From Chitinibacter sp046530675 (GTDB lineage Bacteria; Pseudomonadota; Gammaproteobacteria; Burkholderiales; Chitinibacteraceae): a stretch of DNA of 64,000 nt. Below are positions 1 to 8,520 of the stretch, one piece after another. Below the pieces are notes generated by a model. That model was given only the letters and a program-made list of their open reading frames with translations, did not search any database and had not been told where the DNA came from. The stretch is from NCBI RefSeq assembly GCF_046530675.1, contig NZ_CP172558.1:1240001-1304000 (forward strand). Reading direction: 5' to 3'. Each line of letters starts with the position of its first letter. The first letter of the stretch is position 1. The translations under genes were made by a program, and so were the position numbers.

Positions 1-831
1 ATCAAGGGTCTGTATTTTGCCGGTCAGATCAACGGTACGACCGGTTACGAAGAAGCCGCTGCGCAAGGTCTGTTTGCCGGCTTGAACGCAGCATTGTATG
101 CACGCGACGAAGCGCCGTGGTGTCCGGGTCGCGATGAGGCATATCTGGGGGTATTGGTCGACGATCTAATCACCAAGGGCGTTACCGAGCCATACCGTAT
201 GTTTACCAGCCGCGCCGAGTTCCGTTTGCAGCTACGCGAAGACAACGCCGATTTGCGCCTGACTGAACATGGCCGCCGTCTGGGCTTGGTCGGTGATGAG
301 CAATGGCAACTGTTCAGCGAAAAACGTGAAGCCATCGCCAGCGAATTCGAGCGTCTGAAATCGACGTGGGTTAACCCGCGTATCTTGGCGGCAGCCGAGG
401 CCGAGCGCGTTTTGGGTAAGGCGATTGAGCGCGAATATACGCTGGCCGATTTATTGCGCCGCCCCGAAGTCACCTATGAAAGCCTGATGAGTCTGGAAGT
501 CGCTGGCCCCGGCGTGACTGATGAGAAAGTTGCCGAACAGATCGAAATTCAAGTGAAATACCAAGGTTATATCGAACGCCAGCAAGGCGAAGTCGCCAAA
601 CGCGATACGCTGGAAGACGTGGCCTTGCCGGATGATTTTGATTTCACCCAAGTGCCTGGTTTATCAAAAGAAATTCAGCAGAAACTGAGCACGCAACGCC
701 CACAAACATTGGGGATTGCCTCGCGTATTTCCGGCGTCACACCGGCCGCGATTGCGCTGTTGGTTGTTTACATCAAGAAAAGCCGCATGGCCGCAGCTGC
801 CGATGAGTCGGCCGTAAAGGACGTGCAATGA
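1..831 (+). CDS. mnmG: MnmG, tRNA uridine-5-carboxymethylaminomethyl modification enzyme (5' end missing)
   Basis: The frame is open from base 1, so only the C-terminal 276 residues are present. The protein is the FAD-dependent partner of MnmE and makes the cmnm5 group on wobble U34 of several tRNAs. Family signatures visible are YFAGQINGTTGYEEAAAQG at the start, then YLGVLVDDL and EPYRMFTSRAEFRL, followed by the helical C-terminal domain that contacts MnmE. It overlaps rsmG by 4 bases (ATGA), the usual coupling for this pair. The gene order mnmG-rsmG-parA-parB normally lies beside oriC, which should be just upstream of this window. Confidence 0.97.
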   Translation: MKGLYFAGQINGTTGYEEAAAQGLFAGLNAALYARDEAPWCPGRDEAYLGVLVDDLITKGVTEPYRMFTSRAEFRLQLREDNADLRLTEHGRRLGLVGDEQWQLFSEKREAIASEFERLKSTWVNPRILAAAEAERVLGKAIEREYTLADLLRRPEVTYESLMSLEVAGPGVTDEKVAEQIEIQVKYQGYIERQQGEVAKRDTLEDVALPDDFDFTQVPGLSKEIQQKLSTQRPQTLGIASRISGVTPAAIALLVVYIKKSRMAAAADESAVKDVQ

Positions 832-1478
832 GCGACGCAATGAATGGCCATTTGGCGGCGATGCTGGCGCAAGGGCTGGCTGAAATGGGTTTGCCGCTGG
901 ATGCTGCGCAACAAAGCAAATTGCTGGCCTACGTGGCTTTGCTACAAAAATGGAACAAGGTCTATAGCCTGACTGCGATTCGCGAGCCGGAAAAAATGGT
1001 GACTCATCACCTACTCGATTCGCTGGCGCCGTTGTTGTTCTTGCCGACAACGCCTTTGCGCATGGTCGACGTGGGGTCTGGTTTCGGTACGCCCGGTATT
1101 CCGTTTGCGATTGCCCGTCCCGATTGGGCTTTGACTTTGCTCGATTCTAACCAGAAAAAAACCACTTTTCTGCGGCAGGCGATTCTTGAGCTGGGTTTGT
1201 CCAATGTCAGTGTGATTACCGGTCGCGTCGAAGCGGTCGAGCCTGCTGCGAAGTTTGACGTGATTACCTCACGCGCTTTTGCCGATCTCGCCGACTTCAT
1301 CAACTGGACCCGGCATTTGCTCGCTGACGGCGGTGAATGGGCTGCCCTAAAGGGGGTATATCCCCAGGACGAAATAGCAAGCTTGCCTGCGGGGGTATAC
1401 GTCGATGGGGTAGATGCGCTGAGCGTTCCGGGGCTCGATGCGGAGCGGCATTTGGTGCATATCCGTAAGGCCGCTTGA
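828..1478 (+). CDS. rsmG: RsmG, 16S rRNA (guanine-527-N7)-methyltransferase
   Basis: 216 residues, normal length for RsmG. It methylates N7 of G527 in the 530 loop of 16S rRNA using S-adenosylmethionine. The SAM-binding motif VDVGSGFGTPGIP is at about residues 81-93, HHLLDSL precedes it, and LDAERHLVHIRK closes the protein as in homologues. The start overlaps the mnmG stop by 4 bases. The C-terminal coding stretch contains a 49-bp GGGTAT...ATAC element (1354-1402) read as Gly-Val-Tyr at both ends. The protein alignment needs no insertion there. Confidence 0.96.
   Translation: MSDAMNGHLAAMLAQGLAEMGLPLDAAQQSKLLAYVALLQKWNKVYSLTAIREPEKMVTHHLLDSLAPLLFLPTTPLRMVDVGSGFGTPGIPFAIARPDWALTLLDSNQKKTTFLRQAILELGLSNVSVITGRVEAVEPAAKFDVITSRAFADLADFINWTRHLLADGGEWAALKGVYPQDEIASLPAGVYVDGVDALSVPGLDAERHLVHIRKAA
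1354..1402. repeat. 49-bp GGGTAT/ATAC inverted element, degenerate copy inside rsmG
   Basis: GGGTAT at 1354-1359 and ATACGT at 1397-1402, the same 49-bp end-to-end spacing as the perfect copies elsewhere. The right arm keeps only ATAC. It lies inside the coding sequence, about 75 bases before the rsmG stop. By itself a 10/12 match is weak evidence. Confidence 0.5.
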
Positions 1479-1609
1479 GCGAGATTCATGTTGCACTGCA
1501 CAGGCTTGTGCAGCAGATGAAGCGCATTAATTAGCAGCACCGAGTAAACTAGCGACTTTGGCGTTTCACGCCCAACATAGTGAAAATCAAGCCAGGTGGG
1601 AATCAAGCG

Positions 1610-2389
1610 ATGAAAATTTTGGCGATTGCGAATCAAAAAGGCGGCGTCGGTAAAACGACGACCGCCGTGAATCTGGCGGCCAGTCTTGCCCAGCTCGGCA
1701 AGCGCGTACTGCTGGTCGATCTTGATCCGCAAGCCAATGCGACGATGGGGTCGGGAATCGATAAAACCAAGTTGCGCCACTCGGTCTATTCACTGTTGCT
1801 GGGCGAATCGGACATGGCCAAAACCATTGTTCGCTCTGAATCCGGTGGTTTTGACCTGGTGCCGTCGAGTCGCGATTTGGCGGGCGCCGAAGTCGAGCTG
1901 GTTGATGCCGAAGCACGCGAATCCCGCCTGAAAAAAGCATTGGCACAGGTGGCTGGGCAATATGATTTTGTGATTCTGGATTGTCCGCCTGCGCTTAATT
2001 TACTGACACTGAATGGTCTCGTTGCTGCCGACGCGGTGATGATCCCGATGCAGTGCGAATATTATGCGCTCGAAGGTTTGTCCGATCTGGTCAATACGCT
2101 GAAACGCATCAAACAAAATCTGAACCGAAAAATTGAGATTGAAGGCTTGCTGCGCACGATGTTCGACCCGCGCTCAACGCTGGCGCAGCAAGTGTCTGAT
2201 CAGCTGGTCAAGCACTTCACCAGCAAGCTCTATCACACGGTGATTCCGCGCAATGTGCGTCTGGCCGAGGCGCCGAGCTACGGCCGCCCGATTCTGGCCT
2301 ACGACAAATCGTCAAAAGGCGCGCAAGCTTATTTGCAGCTGGCAGAAGAATTGCTGGCGCGCCATGATGCGCTTGAAGCCGCAGTCTAA
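1610..2389 (+). CDS. parA: ParA, chromosome-partitioning ATPase
   Basis: 259 residues from the ATG at 1610. A GTG at 1580 would add ten residues, but the ATG is preceded by AGGTGGGAA and gives the usual ParA N-terminus MKILAIANQKGG. The deviant Walker A KGGVGKTT is at residues 10-17, and the Walker B-like region VILDCPPAL is present. ParA binds DNA non-specifically as an ATP dimer and moves ParB-parS complexes, segregating the origin region. It is followed by parB 37 bases later, so the two form an operon. The chromosomal rather than plasmid type is supported by the mnmG-rsmG context. Confidence 0.95.
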   Translation: MKILAIANQKGGVGKTTTAVNLAASLAQLGKRVLLVDLDPQANATMGSGIDKTKLRHSVYSLLLGESDMAKTIVRSESGGFDLVPSSRDLAGAEVELVDAEARESRLKKALAQVAGQYDFVILDCPPALNLLTLNGLVAADAVMIPMQCEYYALEGLSDLVNTLKRIKQNLNRKIEIEGLLRTMFDPRSTLAQQVSDQLVKHFTSKLYHTVIPRNVRLAEAPSYGRPILAYDKSSKGAQAYLQLAEELLARHDALEAAV

Positions 2390-2426
2390 TCATCAGTGCT
2401 GCGCACTGCTTTAAGGATGTTCATGC

Positions 2427-3263
2427 ATGTCGAGTAAAAAATTCAAAGGACTGGGTCGCGGTCTGGATGCCTTGATGGGCGATACCGCCGCTGGTGATGA
2501 GCTGAAAACGCTCTCCGTGACCGCCTTGCAGCCGGGCAAATACCAGCCACGTACTTTGATGAACGAAGAGGCGCTCGAAGAGCTGGCCAATTCGATTCGC
2601 GCTCAGGGTCTGATGCAGCCGATTCTGGTGCGCGAAATCGACGTCGATCAATATGAAATCATCGCCGGCGAACGCCGTTGGCGTGCCGCACAGTTGGCAG
2701 GTTTGAGCGAAATCCCCGCTTTGGTGCGTGAAATTGCCGATGAATCCGCGCTGGCGATGGCGCTGATCGAAAATATCCAGCGTGAAAATCTCAATCCGCT
2801 TGAAGAAGCCATCGGGATTGCCCGGCTGGTTGACGAGTTTGGATTGACGCAGGAGGCTGCTGCGCATGCTTTGGGCAAGTCACGATCGGCCGTCGCTAAT
2901 TTACTGCGTCTGCTTAATTTGGACGAAGCCGTTCGTGACATGCTGCTGGCTGGACAGCTTGATATGGGTCATGCCCGCGCATTATTGCCCTTGCTGCCAG
3001 AGCAGCAGTTGAGTGCCGCCCGTCATGTGGTGCTCAAAGGCCTGTCGGTACGTGAAGTTGAGGCTCTGGTGAAAAAGATGCAGGCCGAGCCACAAACCAA
3101 GCCTGCCGTATCGCCTGATCCGCAACTTGTGGCATTTCAAGAGCGCCTTGCCGAGCGGCTGGGGGCGAAAGTGCAGATTCAGGCTGGTAAAAAAGGCGGC
3201 GGCAAAATCACCATTGAATACCTCAGTGGCGAGCAATTGGATGCTTTGCTGTCACGCCTGTAA
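2427..3263 (+). CDS. parB: ParB, centromere (parS)-binding protein and CTPase
   Basis: 278 residues. The N-terminal ParB/Spo0J nuclease-like domain carries the CTP-binding box GERRWRAAQLAG at about residues 76-87 and ENIQRENLNP. A helix-turn-helix region follows (LTQEAAAHALGKSRSAVANLLRLL, cited in part), then a dimerisation domain at the C-terminus. It loads at parS and spreads as a sliding clamp, acting with ParA. The start is preceded by AAGGATG. I did not find a convincing 16-bp parS consensus within the window. Confidence 0.95.
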   Translation: MSSKKFKGLGRGLDALMGDTAAGDELKTLSVTALQPGKYQPRTLMNEEALEELANSIRAQGLMQPILVREIDVDQYEIIAGERRWRAAQLAGLSEIPALVREIADESALAMALIENIQRENLNPLEEAIGIARLVDEFGLTQEAAAHALGKSRSAVANLLRLLNLDEAVRDMLLAGQLDMGHARALLPLLPEQQLSAARHVVLKGLSVREVEALVKKMQAEPQTKPAVSPDPQLVAFQERLAERLGAKVQIQAGKKGGGKITIEYLSGEQLDALLSRL

Positions 3264-3364
3264 GTCGAAACTGAATTTCAAATTACAGGCAAAAAATAAA
3301 GTCTTTTGAAGTGCTTATTGCCTGTTGCTTGGGAAAATAAATGTCTCCAAGTCAATGCGTAAAA

Positions 3365-3394
3365 TTGACGTAGAGCAAGTCTACTCCGTATAAT
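3365..3394 (+). promoter_or_regulatory. Sigma-70 promoter of the ATP synthase operon
   Basis: TTGACG (3365-3370), an 18-bp spacer, then TATAAT (3389-3394), about 30 bases upstream of atpI. It is the only good promoter between parB and atpI. An 8-bp inverted repeat ACAGGCAA/TTGCCTGT (3285-3292 and 3318-3325) lies upstream, without a T-run. Confidence 0.75.
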
Positions 3395-3423
3395 CGCGGG
3401 GTTTCGCTTGTGGTGAAGCACAG

Positions 3424-3798
3424 ATGGTCAGGACTGCACAGATTTGGGGCGTGATTCGCTTGAAGCTGGGGATTACGGCGGTGTTAGCCGTTGCGCTTCT
3501 CCTGATTTTGGGTCAAAAGGCTGCAATTGCAAGTGGGTTGGGTGGTTTTGTCGCAATTTTGGGTGCGGTGTTGTATGCAATGATCGCATATGGCTCGATA
3601 GGCAGTGTGAAGTTTGCGCCCCCAGCCGAAATCATGCGCCGCCATTTTGCAGCCGAAATGGCCAAGCTTTGTATGACGTTGCTGGCATTTGCAGCGTTAT
3701 TTATTTTTTACCGGCAGGCAGACTGGCTCTGGGTGTTTATCGGATACCTTGCAGCAGCTAGTGCCTACTGGTTTGGGCTTTTAATTCATAAACGGTAA
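3424..3798 (+). CDS. atpI: AtpI, ATP synthase assembly accessory protein
   Basis: 124 residues with four predicted membrane helices, the AtpI/UncI type that heads F1Fo operons. In the family it helps assemble the c-ring. Sequence similarity is low across the family, so the call rests on length, topology, the AEIMRRHFAAEMAKL motif and position directly before atpB, 9 bases away. The ribosome-binding site is weak, as is common for this gene. Confidence 0.85.
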   Translation: MVRTAQIWGVIRLKLGITAVLAVALLLILGQKAAIASGLGGFVAILGAVLYAMIAYGSIGSVKFAPPAEIMRRHFAAEMAKLCMTLLAFAALFIFYRQADWLWVFIGYLAAASAYWFGLLIHKR

Positions 3799-3807
3799 TA
3801 AAAAGTT

Positions 3808-4602
3808 ATGGCACAAGATGCAACTAGTTATATCCAGCACCATTTGACCTTTGCCAAGTCTGGCGGGGTTCATTTGGACACTTTCTGGATCGCCCTGGTT
3901 CTGGGCTTGATTTTCGTCGGTGTATTTGCCTATGTCGCCCGTAAAGCCACTTCCGGCGTTCCTGGCGGCCTGCAAAACTTTGTCGAATTGATTGTTGAAA
4001 TGGTCGACAACCAGATTAAAGACGCTTTTCACGCCAAATCCAAAGTCATCGGTCCATTGAGCCTGACAATTTTCTGCTGGGTTTTCCTGATGAACAGCAT
4101 GGACTTCTTGCCGGTTGATTTGCTGCCAATGCTGGCGCAGTGGGTGGGCGCGACGTTCTTCGGCGCAGATCCGCATCATGTTTACCTGCGTGTGGTGCCA
4201 ACTGCCGACGTGAATCAGACTTTTGCCATGTCACTGACTGTGATGTTGTTGATCGTTGGTTTTTCGATCTCCGCTAAAGGCCTGTTCGGCTGGATCAAAG
4301 AATTGTTTACTGCGCCATTTCATGCAGATGGCTTGGTGATGACCATCATCTTGATGCCAGTTAACTTTGCGTTCCAATTGATTGAATTGGCCGCCAAACC
4401 GATCTCTCTGGCTTTGCGTCTGTTCGGTAATATGTATGCCGGTGAGTTGATCTTTATTCTGATCGCCTTGCTGCCATGGTGGATCAACTGGGTACTCGGT
4501 ACGCCATGGGCGATCTTCCACATTCTGGTTGTAACGCTGCAAGCTTTCGTGTTCATGATGCTGACCATCGTATATCTGAGCTTGGCTGTAGAAGACCACT
4601 AA
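3808..4602 (+). CDS. atpB: ATP synthase Fo subunit a
   Basis: 264 residues, membrane-bound subunit a, which forms the two proton half-channels against the c-ring. The essential arginine is in SLALRLFGNMYAGELI at about residues 196-211. The N-terminal HHLTFAK and FVELIVEMVDNQIKDAF segments are typical of betaproteobacterial subunit a. It is the second gene of the atp operon. Nothing is unusual in it. Confidence 0.97.
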   Translation: MAQDATSYIQHHLTFAKSGGVHLDTFWIALVLGLIFVGVFAYVARKATSGVPGGLQNFVELIVEMVDNQIKDAFHAKSKVIGPLSLTIFCWVFLMNSMDFLPVDLLPMLAQWVGATFFGADPHHVYLRVVPTADVNQTFAMSLTVMLLIVGFSISAKGLFGWIKELFTAPFHADGLVMTIILMPVNFAFQLIELAAKPISLALRLFGNMYAGELIFILIALLPWWINWVLGTPWAIFHILVVTLQAFVFMMLTIVYLSLAVEDH

Positions 4603-4699
4603 GATTTCTGTCCGTTGGCGTGTGTCGGTTGGGTGCACGGCGTCGGACAAAGTTTTACCCAACCTAGTAACTTTGATTTAACCCTTAGGAGTATCAAAA

Positions 4700-4984
4700 A
4701 TGGCAACACCTGAAGTAATTGCTTCCGTACAAGGTATGACTGTAATCGCTGCTGCGATCATCATTGGTCTGGCTGCAATCGGTACCGCTCTCGGTTTCGC
4801 GATTCTCGGCGGTAAATTCCTCGAGTCTTCTGCTCGTCAACCAGAAATGATCCCAGTTTTGCAAACTAAACTGTTCATTATTGCTGGTCTGTTGGACGCG
4901 ATTTCTATGATCGGCGTTGGTGTTGCGATGCTTTACACATTCAACAACCCATTCCTCGCTGCCCTGACTGCTGCTGCTCAGTAA
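4700..4984 (+). CDS. atpE: ATP synthase Fo subunit c (proton type)
   Basis: 94 residues, two membrane helices joined by the polar loop ESSARQPEM. The ion-carrying carboxylate is the Asp in IIAGLLDAISMIGVG. The glutamate and Q/T ligands of sodium-type c subunits are absent, so it should be proton-driven. A good Shine-Dalgarno, TTAGGAG, precedes the ATG. Confidence 0.97.
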   Translation: MATPEVIASVQGMTVIAAAIIIGLAAIGTALGFAILGGKFLESSARQPEMIPVLQTKLFIIAGLLDAISMIGVGVAMLYTFNNPFLAALTAAAQ

Positions 4985-5017
4985 TCATTTGATCAGCCTT
5001 TAAGGAGGACATTCAGC

Positions 5018-5488
5018 GTGGAATTTAATGCATCTCTCATAGGTCAGATGATCACTTTTGGTCTTTTGATCCTGTTCACGATGAAGTTTGTTTGGCCTCC
5101 GCTGACCAAGATGATGGATGAGCGTGCCAAGCGCATCGCTGATGGCTTGGCTGCGGCTGACCGTGCAAAGCAAGATCTCGAAAATGCTGAGAAAAAATCA
5201 GCAGACAAATTGCGTGAAGCTAAGCAACAGGCAACCGAGATCATTGCTCAAGCGGAAAAGCGTGCTGCACAACTCGTCGATGAAGCCAAAGCGACAGCCA
5301 AAGTGGAAGGCGAACGCCTGATCGCTGGCGCGCAAGGCGAAATCGAGCAGCAAATTCAACATGCAAAAGAATCTCTCCGTCAGCAAGTGGCCTCTTTGGC
5401 TGTTGCTGGTGCCGAGAAAATTCTGCAGCGCGAAGTTGACGCTGCCAAGCATGCCGATATGCTGTCATCTATCAAAGCGGAATTGTAA
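5018..5488 (+). CDS. atpF: ATP synthase Fo subunit b
   Basis: 156 residues starting at GTG (5018), set by the strong TAAGGAGG at 5001-5008. One N-terminal membrane helix (residues about 5-25) ends in FVWPPLTKMMDERAKRIADG, followed by a long coiled coil. This is the peripheral stalk that holds F1 against rotation. The C-terminus binds the delta subunit, encoded next. Confidence 0.96.
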   Translation: MEFNASLIGQMITFGLLILFTMKFVWPPLTKMMDERAKRIADGLAAADRAKQDLENAEKKSADKLREAKQQATEIIAQAEKRAAQLVDEAKATAKVEGERLIAGAQGEIEQQIQHAKESLRQQVASLAVAGAEKILQREVDAAKHADMLSSIKAEL

Positions 5489-5496
5489 GAACAGTC

Positions 5497-6033
5497 ATGG
5501 CAGAACTTATAACCGTCGCTAGACCCTACGCTGAAGCGGTATTCCGCTTGGCCAAAGACAGCAATACGCTGGCTCAATGGTCGGACGTTCTGGCAAACCT
5601 TGCGACTATCGCAGGGAATCAGGATGCCCTTGATGTAGTGGCTAATCCAAAGTGTTCTGCTGCCCAGGTTCAGGAGCTGTTGGTCGGGCTCTTGGGTGCT
5701 GGCGCGAGCGCAGAGGTTAAAAACTTCCTGGCAACAGTGATTGAAAATGGTCGCTTTACTACCTTACCGGCAGTGGCGACGCTTTTCGAAGAACTGAAAG
5801 CGGCAGATGAGGGTGTTGCGCAAGCGCACATCGAATCTGCTTTTGCTGTGACTGATGCCCAACTGGCCGAACTGACGGCTACGCTCAATCAGCAACTCAA
5901 GCGCAAGATCACCGCCGATGTGAGTGTCAATCCCGATTTGATCGGTGGTGTGAAAGTCACCATCGGTGATCTGGTTATTGATGCCTCTGTCCGTGGCAAA
6001 TTAACTGCTCTTGCAACGAGCCTGAAGAGTTAG
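5497..6033 (+). CDS. atpH: ATP synthase F1 subunit delta
   Basis: 178 residues. The N-terminal helical domain begins ARPYAEAVFRLAKD. The C-terminal signature is NPDLIGGVKVTIGDLVIDASVRGKL at about residues 145-169 (only the type is quoted here). It connects the b-subunit stalk to the top of the alpha/beta ring. It begins 8 bases after the atpF stop. Confidence 0.96.
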   Translation: MAELITVARPYAEAVFRLAKDSNTLAQWSDVLANLATIAGNQDALDVVANPKCSAAQVQELLVGLLGAGASAEVKNFLATVIENGRFTTLPAVATLFEELKAADEGVAQAHIESAFAVTDAQLAELTATLNQQLKRKITADVSVNPDLIGGVKVTIGDLVIDASVRGKLTALATSLKS

Positions 6034-6041
6034 GAGAAATC

Positions 6042-7583
6042 ATGCAACTTAATCCGTCCGAAATCAGTGAACTGATTAAAGCTCGGATCCAGAATCTGCC
6101 GCAAGGCGCACAGGCCAGCACGACTGGTACTGTTGTGTCAGTAACTGACGGTATCGTGCGCGTGCACGGCCTGTCTGAAGTTATGCAAGGCGAGATGCTG
6201 GAATTCCCGGGTAATACCTACGGTTTGGCGCTCAATCTGGAGCGTGATTCCGTTGGTGCCGTAATTATGGGTGACTACAAACACATCGCCGAAGGTGATG
6301 AGGTTAAATGTACTGGTCGCATCTTGGAAGTGCCTATCGGTCGCGAACTGGTTGGCCGTGTGGTCAATGCATTGGGTCAGCCTATCGACGGTAAAGGCCC
6401 TCTGGGCACGACACTGTCTGCTCCGATCGAAAAAATCGCTCCGGGCGTTATTGCTCGTCAATCTGTATCACAACCACTGCAAACTGGTATCAAAGCAATC
6501 GATACCATGGTGCCAGTAGGTCGTGGTCAGCGTGAGTTGATCATTGGTGACCGTCAAACCGGTAAAACTGCCGTTGCATTGGATGCGATCATCAATCAGA
6601 AAGGCACTGGCGTAACGTGTATCTACGTTGCAATCGGCCAGAAAGCATCTTCTATTGCGAACGTGGTTCGCAAACTGGAAGAGCACGGCGCGTTGGCTCA
6701 TACCATCGTCGTTGCTGCTGCCGCTTCTGAATCAGCTGCACTGCAATACATCGCTGCATACTCTGGTTGCACGATGGGTGAATACTTCCGCGACCGCGGT
6801 GAAGATGCGCTGATCGTATACGATGATTTGTCTAAGCAAGCCGTTGCTTACCGTCAAATCTCGTTGCTGCTGCGTCGTCCACCAGGCCGTGAAGCTTTCC
6901 CTGGCGACGTATTCTATCTCCACAGCCGCTTGTTGGAACGCGCTGCGCGTATCAATGAAGCTGAAGTTGAGAAATTGACGAATGGCGAAGTGAAAGGCAA
7001 AACAGGTTCTTTGACTGCACTGCCTATCATTGAAACTCAAGCTGGCGACGTATCTGCTTTCGTTCCAACTAACGTTATTTCGATTACTGATGGTCAGATT
7101 TTCTTGGAAACTGACTTGTTCAACGCGGGTATTCGCCCAGCGATGAATGCAGGTATTTCGGTATCACGTGTAGGTGGTGCAGCGCAGACTAAAGTTGTTA
7201 AGAAGCTGGGTGGCGGTGTACGTCTGGCTCTGGCTCAGTACCGTGAATTGGCGGCATTTGCCCAGTTCGCATCTGATCTGGACGAAGCGACTCGTAAACA
7301 GCTGGAAAACGGTAAATTGGTGACTGAGTTGATGAAACAAGCTCAGTACAGCCCATTGAAAGTTGGCGAACTGGGTGTAACCCTGTTGCTGATCAACAAA
7401 GGTGCTTTTGCTGATGTCGCTGTTGACCGTGCACTGGCATTCGAAGCTGCTTTCCTCAGCCACCTCAAGGCAAACCACGCTGATGTATTGGCGCGTATCG
7501 ATGAGAAAGGTGAACTTTCTGCTGATGATGAAGCGACCATTCTGAAAGCTGCGGATTCCTTCAAGGCCGGCGCTGCTTACTGA
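6042..7583 (+). CDS. atpA: ATP synthase F1 subunit alpha
   Basis: 513 residues, the regulatory nucleotide-binding subunit of F1. Walker A GDRQTGKT is at about residues 169-176, and the arginine-finger region VGGAAQTKVVKKL is present. Length and all blocks match the family. AGGAG lies 6 bases before the ATG. Confidence 0.98.
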   Translation: MQLNPSEISELIKARIQNLPQGAQASTTGTVVSVTDGIVRVHGLSEVMQGEMLEFPGNTYGLALNLERDSVGAVIMGDYKHIAEGDEVKCTGRILEVPIGRELVGRVVNALGQPIDGKGPLGTTLSAPIEKIAPGVIARQSVSQPLQTGIKAIDTMVPVGRGQRELIIGDRQTGKTAVALDAIINQKGTGVTCIYVAIGQKASSIANVVRKLEEHGALAHTIVVAAAASESAALQYIAAYSGCTMGEYFRDRGEDALIVYDDLSKQAVAYRQISLLLRRPPGREAFPGDVFYLHSRLLERAARINEAEVEKLTNGEVKGKTGSLTALPIIETQAGDVSAFVPTNVISITDGQIFLETDLFNAGIRPAMNAGISVSRVGGAAQTKVVKKLGGGVRLALAQYRELAAFAQFASDLDEATRKQLENGKLVTELMKQAQYSPLKVGELGVTLLLINKGAFADVAVDRALAFEAAFLSHLKANHADVLARIDEKGELSADDEATILKAADSFKAGAAY

Positions 7584-7611
7584 TTTGAGACGTAGATAAA
7601 AGGATCAGATC

Positions 7612-8490
7612 ATGGCAGGCGGTAAAGAGATTCGTACCAAGATCAAAAGCGTAAAAAATACGCAAAAGATCACCCGCGCCATGGAAATGGTTGCCACGTC
7701 GAAAATGCGCAAGTCTCAGGAACGTATGAAAGCGGCTCGCCCTTACGGAGAAAAAATCCGTAGTGTGGCCGCTCACCTGAGCCAAGCCTTAGTCGACTAT
7801 CAGCATCCATACCTCCAAACGCGCGAAACCGTCAAACGGGTTGGCCTGATTATGGTGACCTCGGACAAAGGCCTGTGTGGTGGTTTGAACACCAACTCGC
7901 TGCGTCTGGCTTTCACAAGCGTGAAAGACTGGCATCAAGCAGGCGTTGAGACGGTTGTAACAGCAATCGGCAATAAAGGTTACGGGTTTATGACCCGCAA
8001 TGGCGCGAAGGTGATTTCTTCTGCCGTTGCTTTGGGCGATACCCCGCATCTGGAACAGCTGATTGGCCCGATCAAAGTAATGATCGATGCTTATATTGCC
8101 GGTGAAGTCGATGAAGTTCATATCGCTTACACGCGTTTCATCAATACGATGAAACAAGAGCCGGTCGTTGAGCAATTGCTGCCGCTGTCGAGTAGTGCAT
8201 TTGAGCCGGCTACCAAGCCTGCGCGTACTCATAACTGGGAATACCTGTATGAGCCGGATGCAAAAACTGTCATTGATGACTTGATGAACCGTTACATCGA
8301 GGCTTTGGTTTACCAGGCCGTGGCGGAAAACATGGCGTCTGAAAATGCAGCTCGTATGGTGGCGATGAAGGCTGCAACCGACAACGCTGACAAGGTGATC
8401 GGCTCCCTGCAACTGTTGTATAACAAAACGCGTCAAGCTGCGATTACGAAAGAACTTTCGGAAATCGTATCTGGTGCAGCAGCAGTTTAA
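7612..8490 (+). CDS. atpG: ATP synthase F1 subunit gamma
   Basis: 292 residues, the central rotor shaft. The N-terminal helix MAGGKEIRTKIKSVKNTQKI and the C-terminal signature ENAARMVAMKAATDNADKVI are both clear, as is the MVTSDKGLCGGLN segment. It starts 28 bases after atpA. Confidence 0.97.
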   Translation: MAGGKEIRTKIKSVKNTQKITRAMEMVATSKMRKSQERMKAARPYGEKIRSVAAHLSQALVDYQHPYLQTRETVKRVGLIMVTSDKGLCGGLNTNSLRLAFTSVKDWHQAGVETVVTAIGNKGYGFMTRNGAKVISSAVALGDTPHLEQLIGPIKVMIDAYIAGEVDEVHIAYTRFINTMKQEPVVEQLLPLSSSAFEPATKPARTHNWEYLYEPDAKTVIDDLMNRYIEALVYQAVAENMASENAARMVAMKAATDNADKVIGSLQLLYNKTRQAAITKELSEIVSGAAAV

Positions 8491-8520
8491 TGGGCCCTGA
8501 CGGATTAAAGGATTAGATAA

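Noticed and set aside
1562..1577. A 12-of-16 match to the parS centromere (GTTTCACG half) upstream of parA
   Set aside because: The second half of the palindrome is not kept, and ParB needs both halves. It may be a remnant but is not called.
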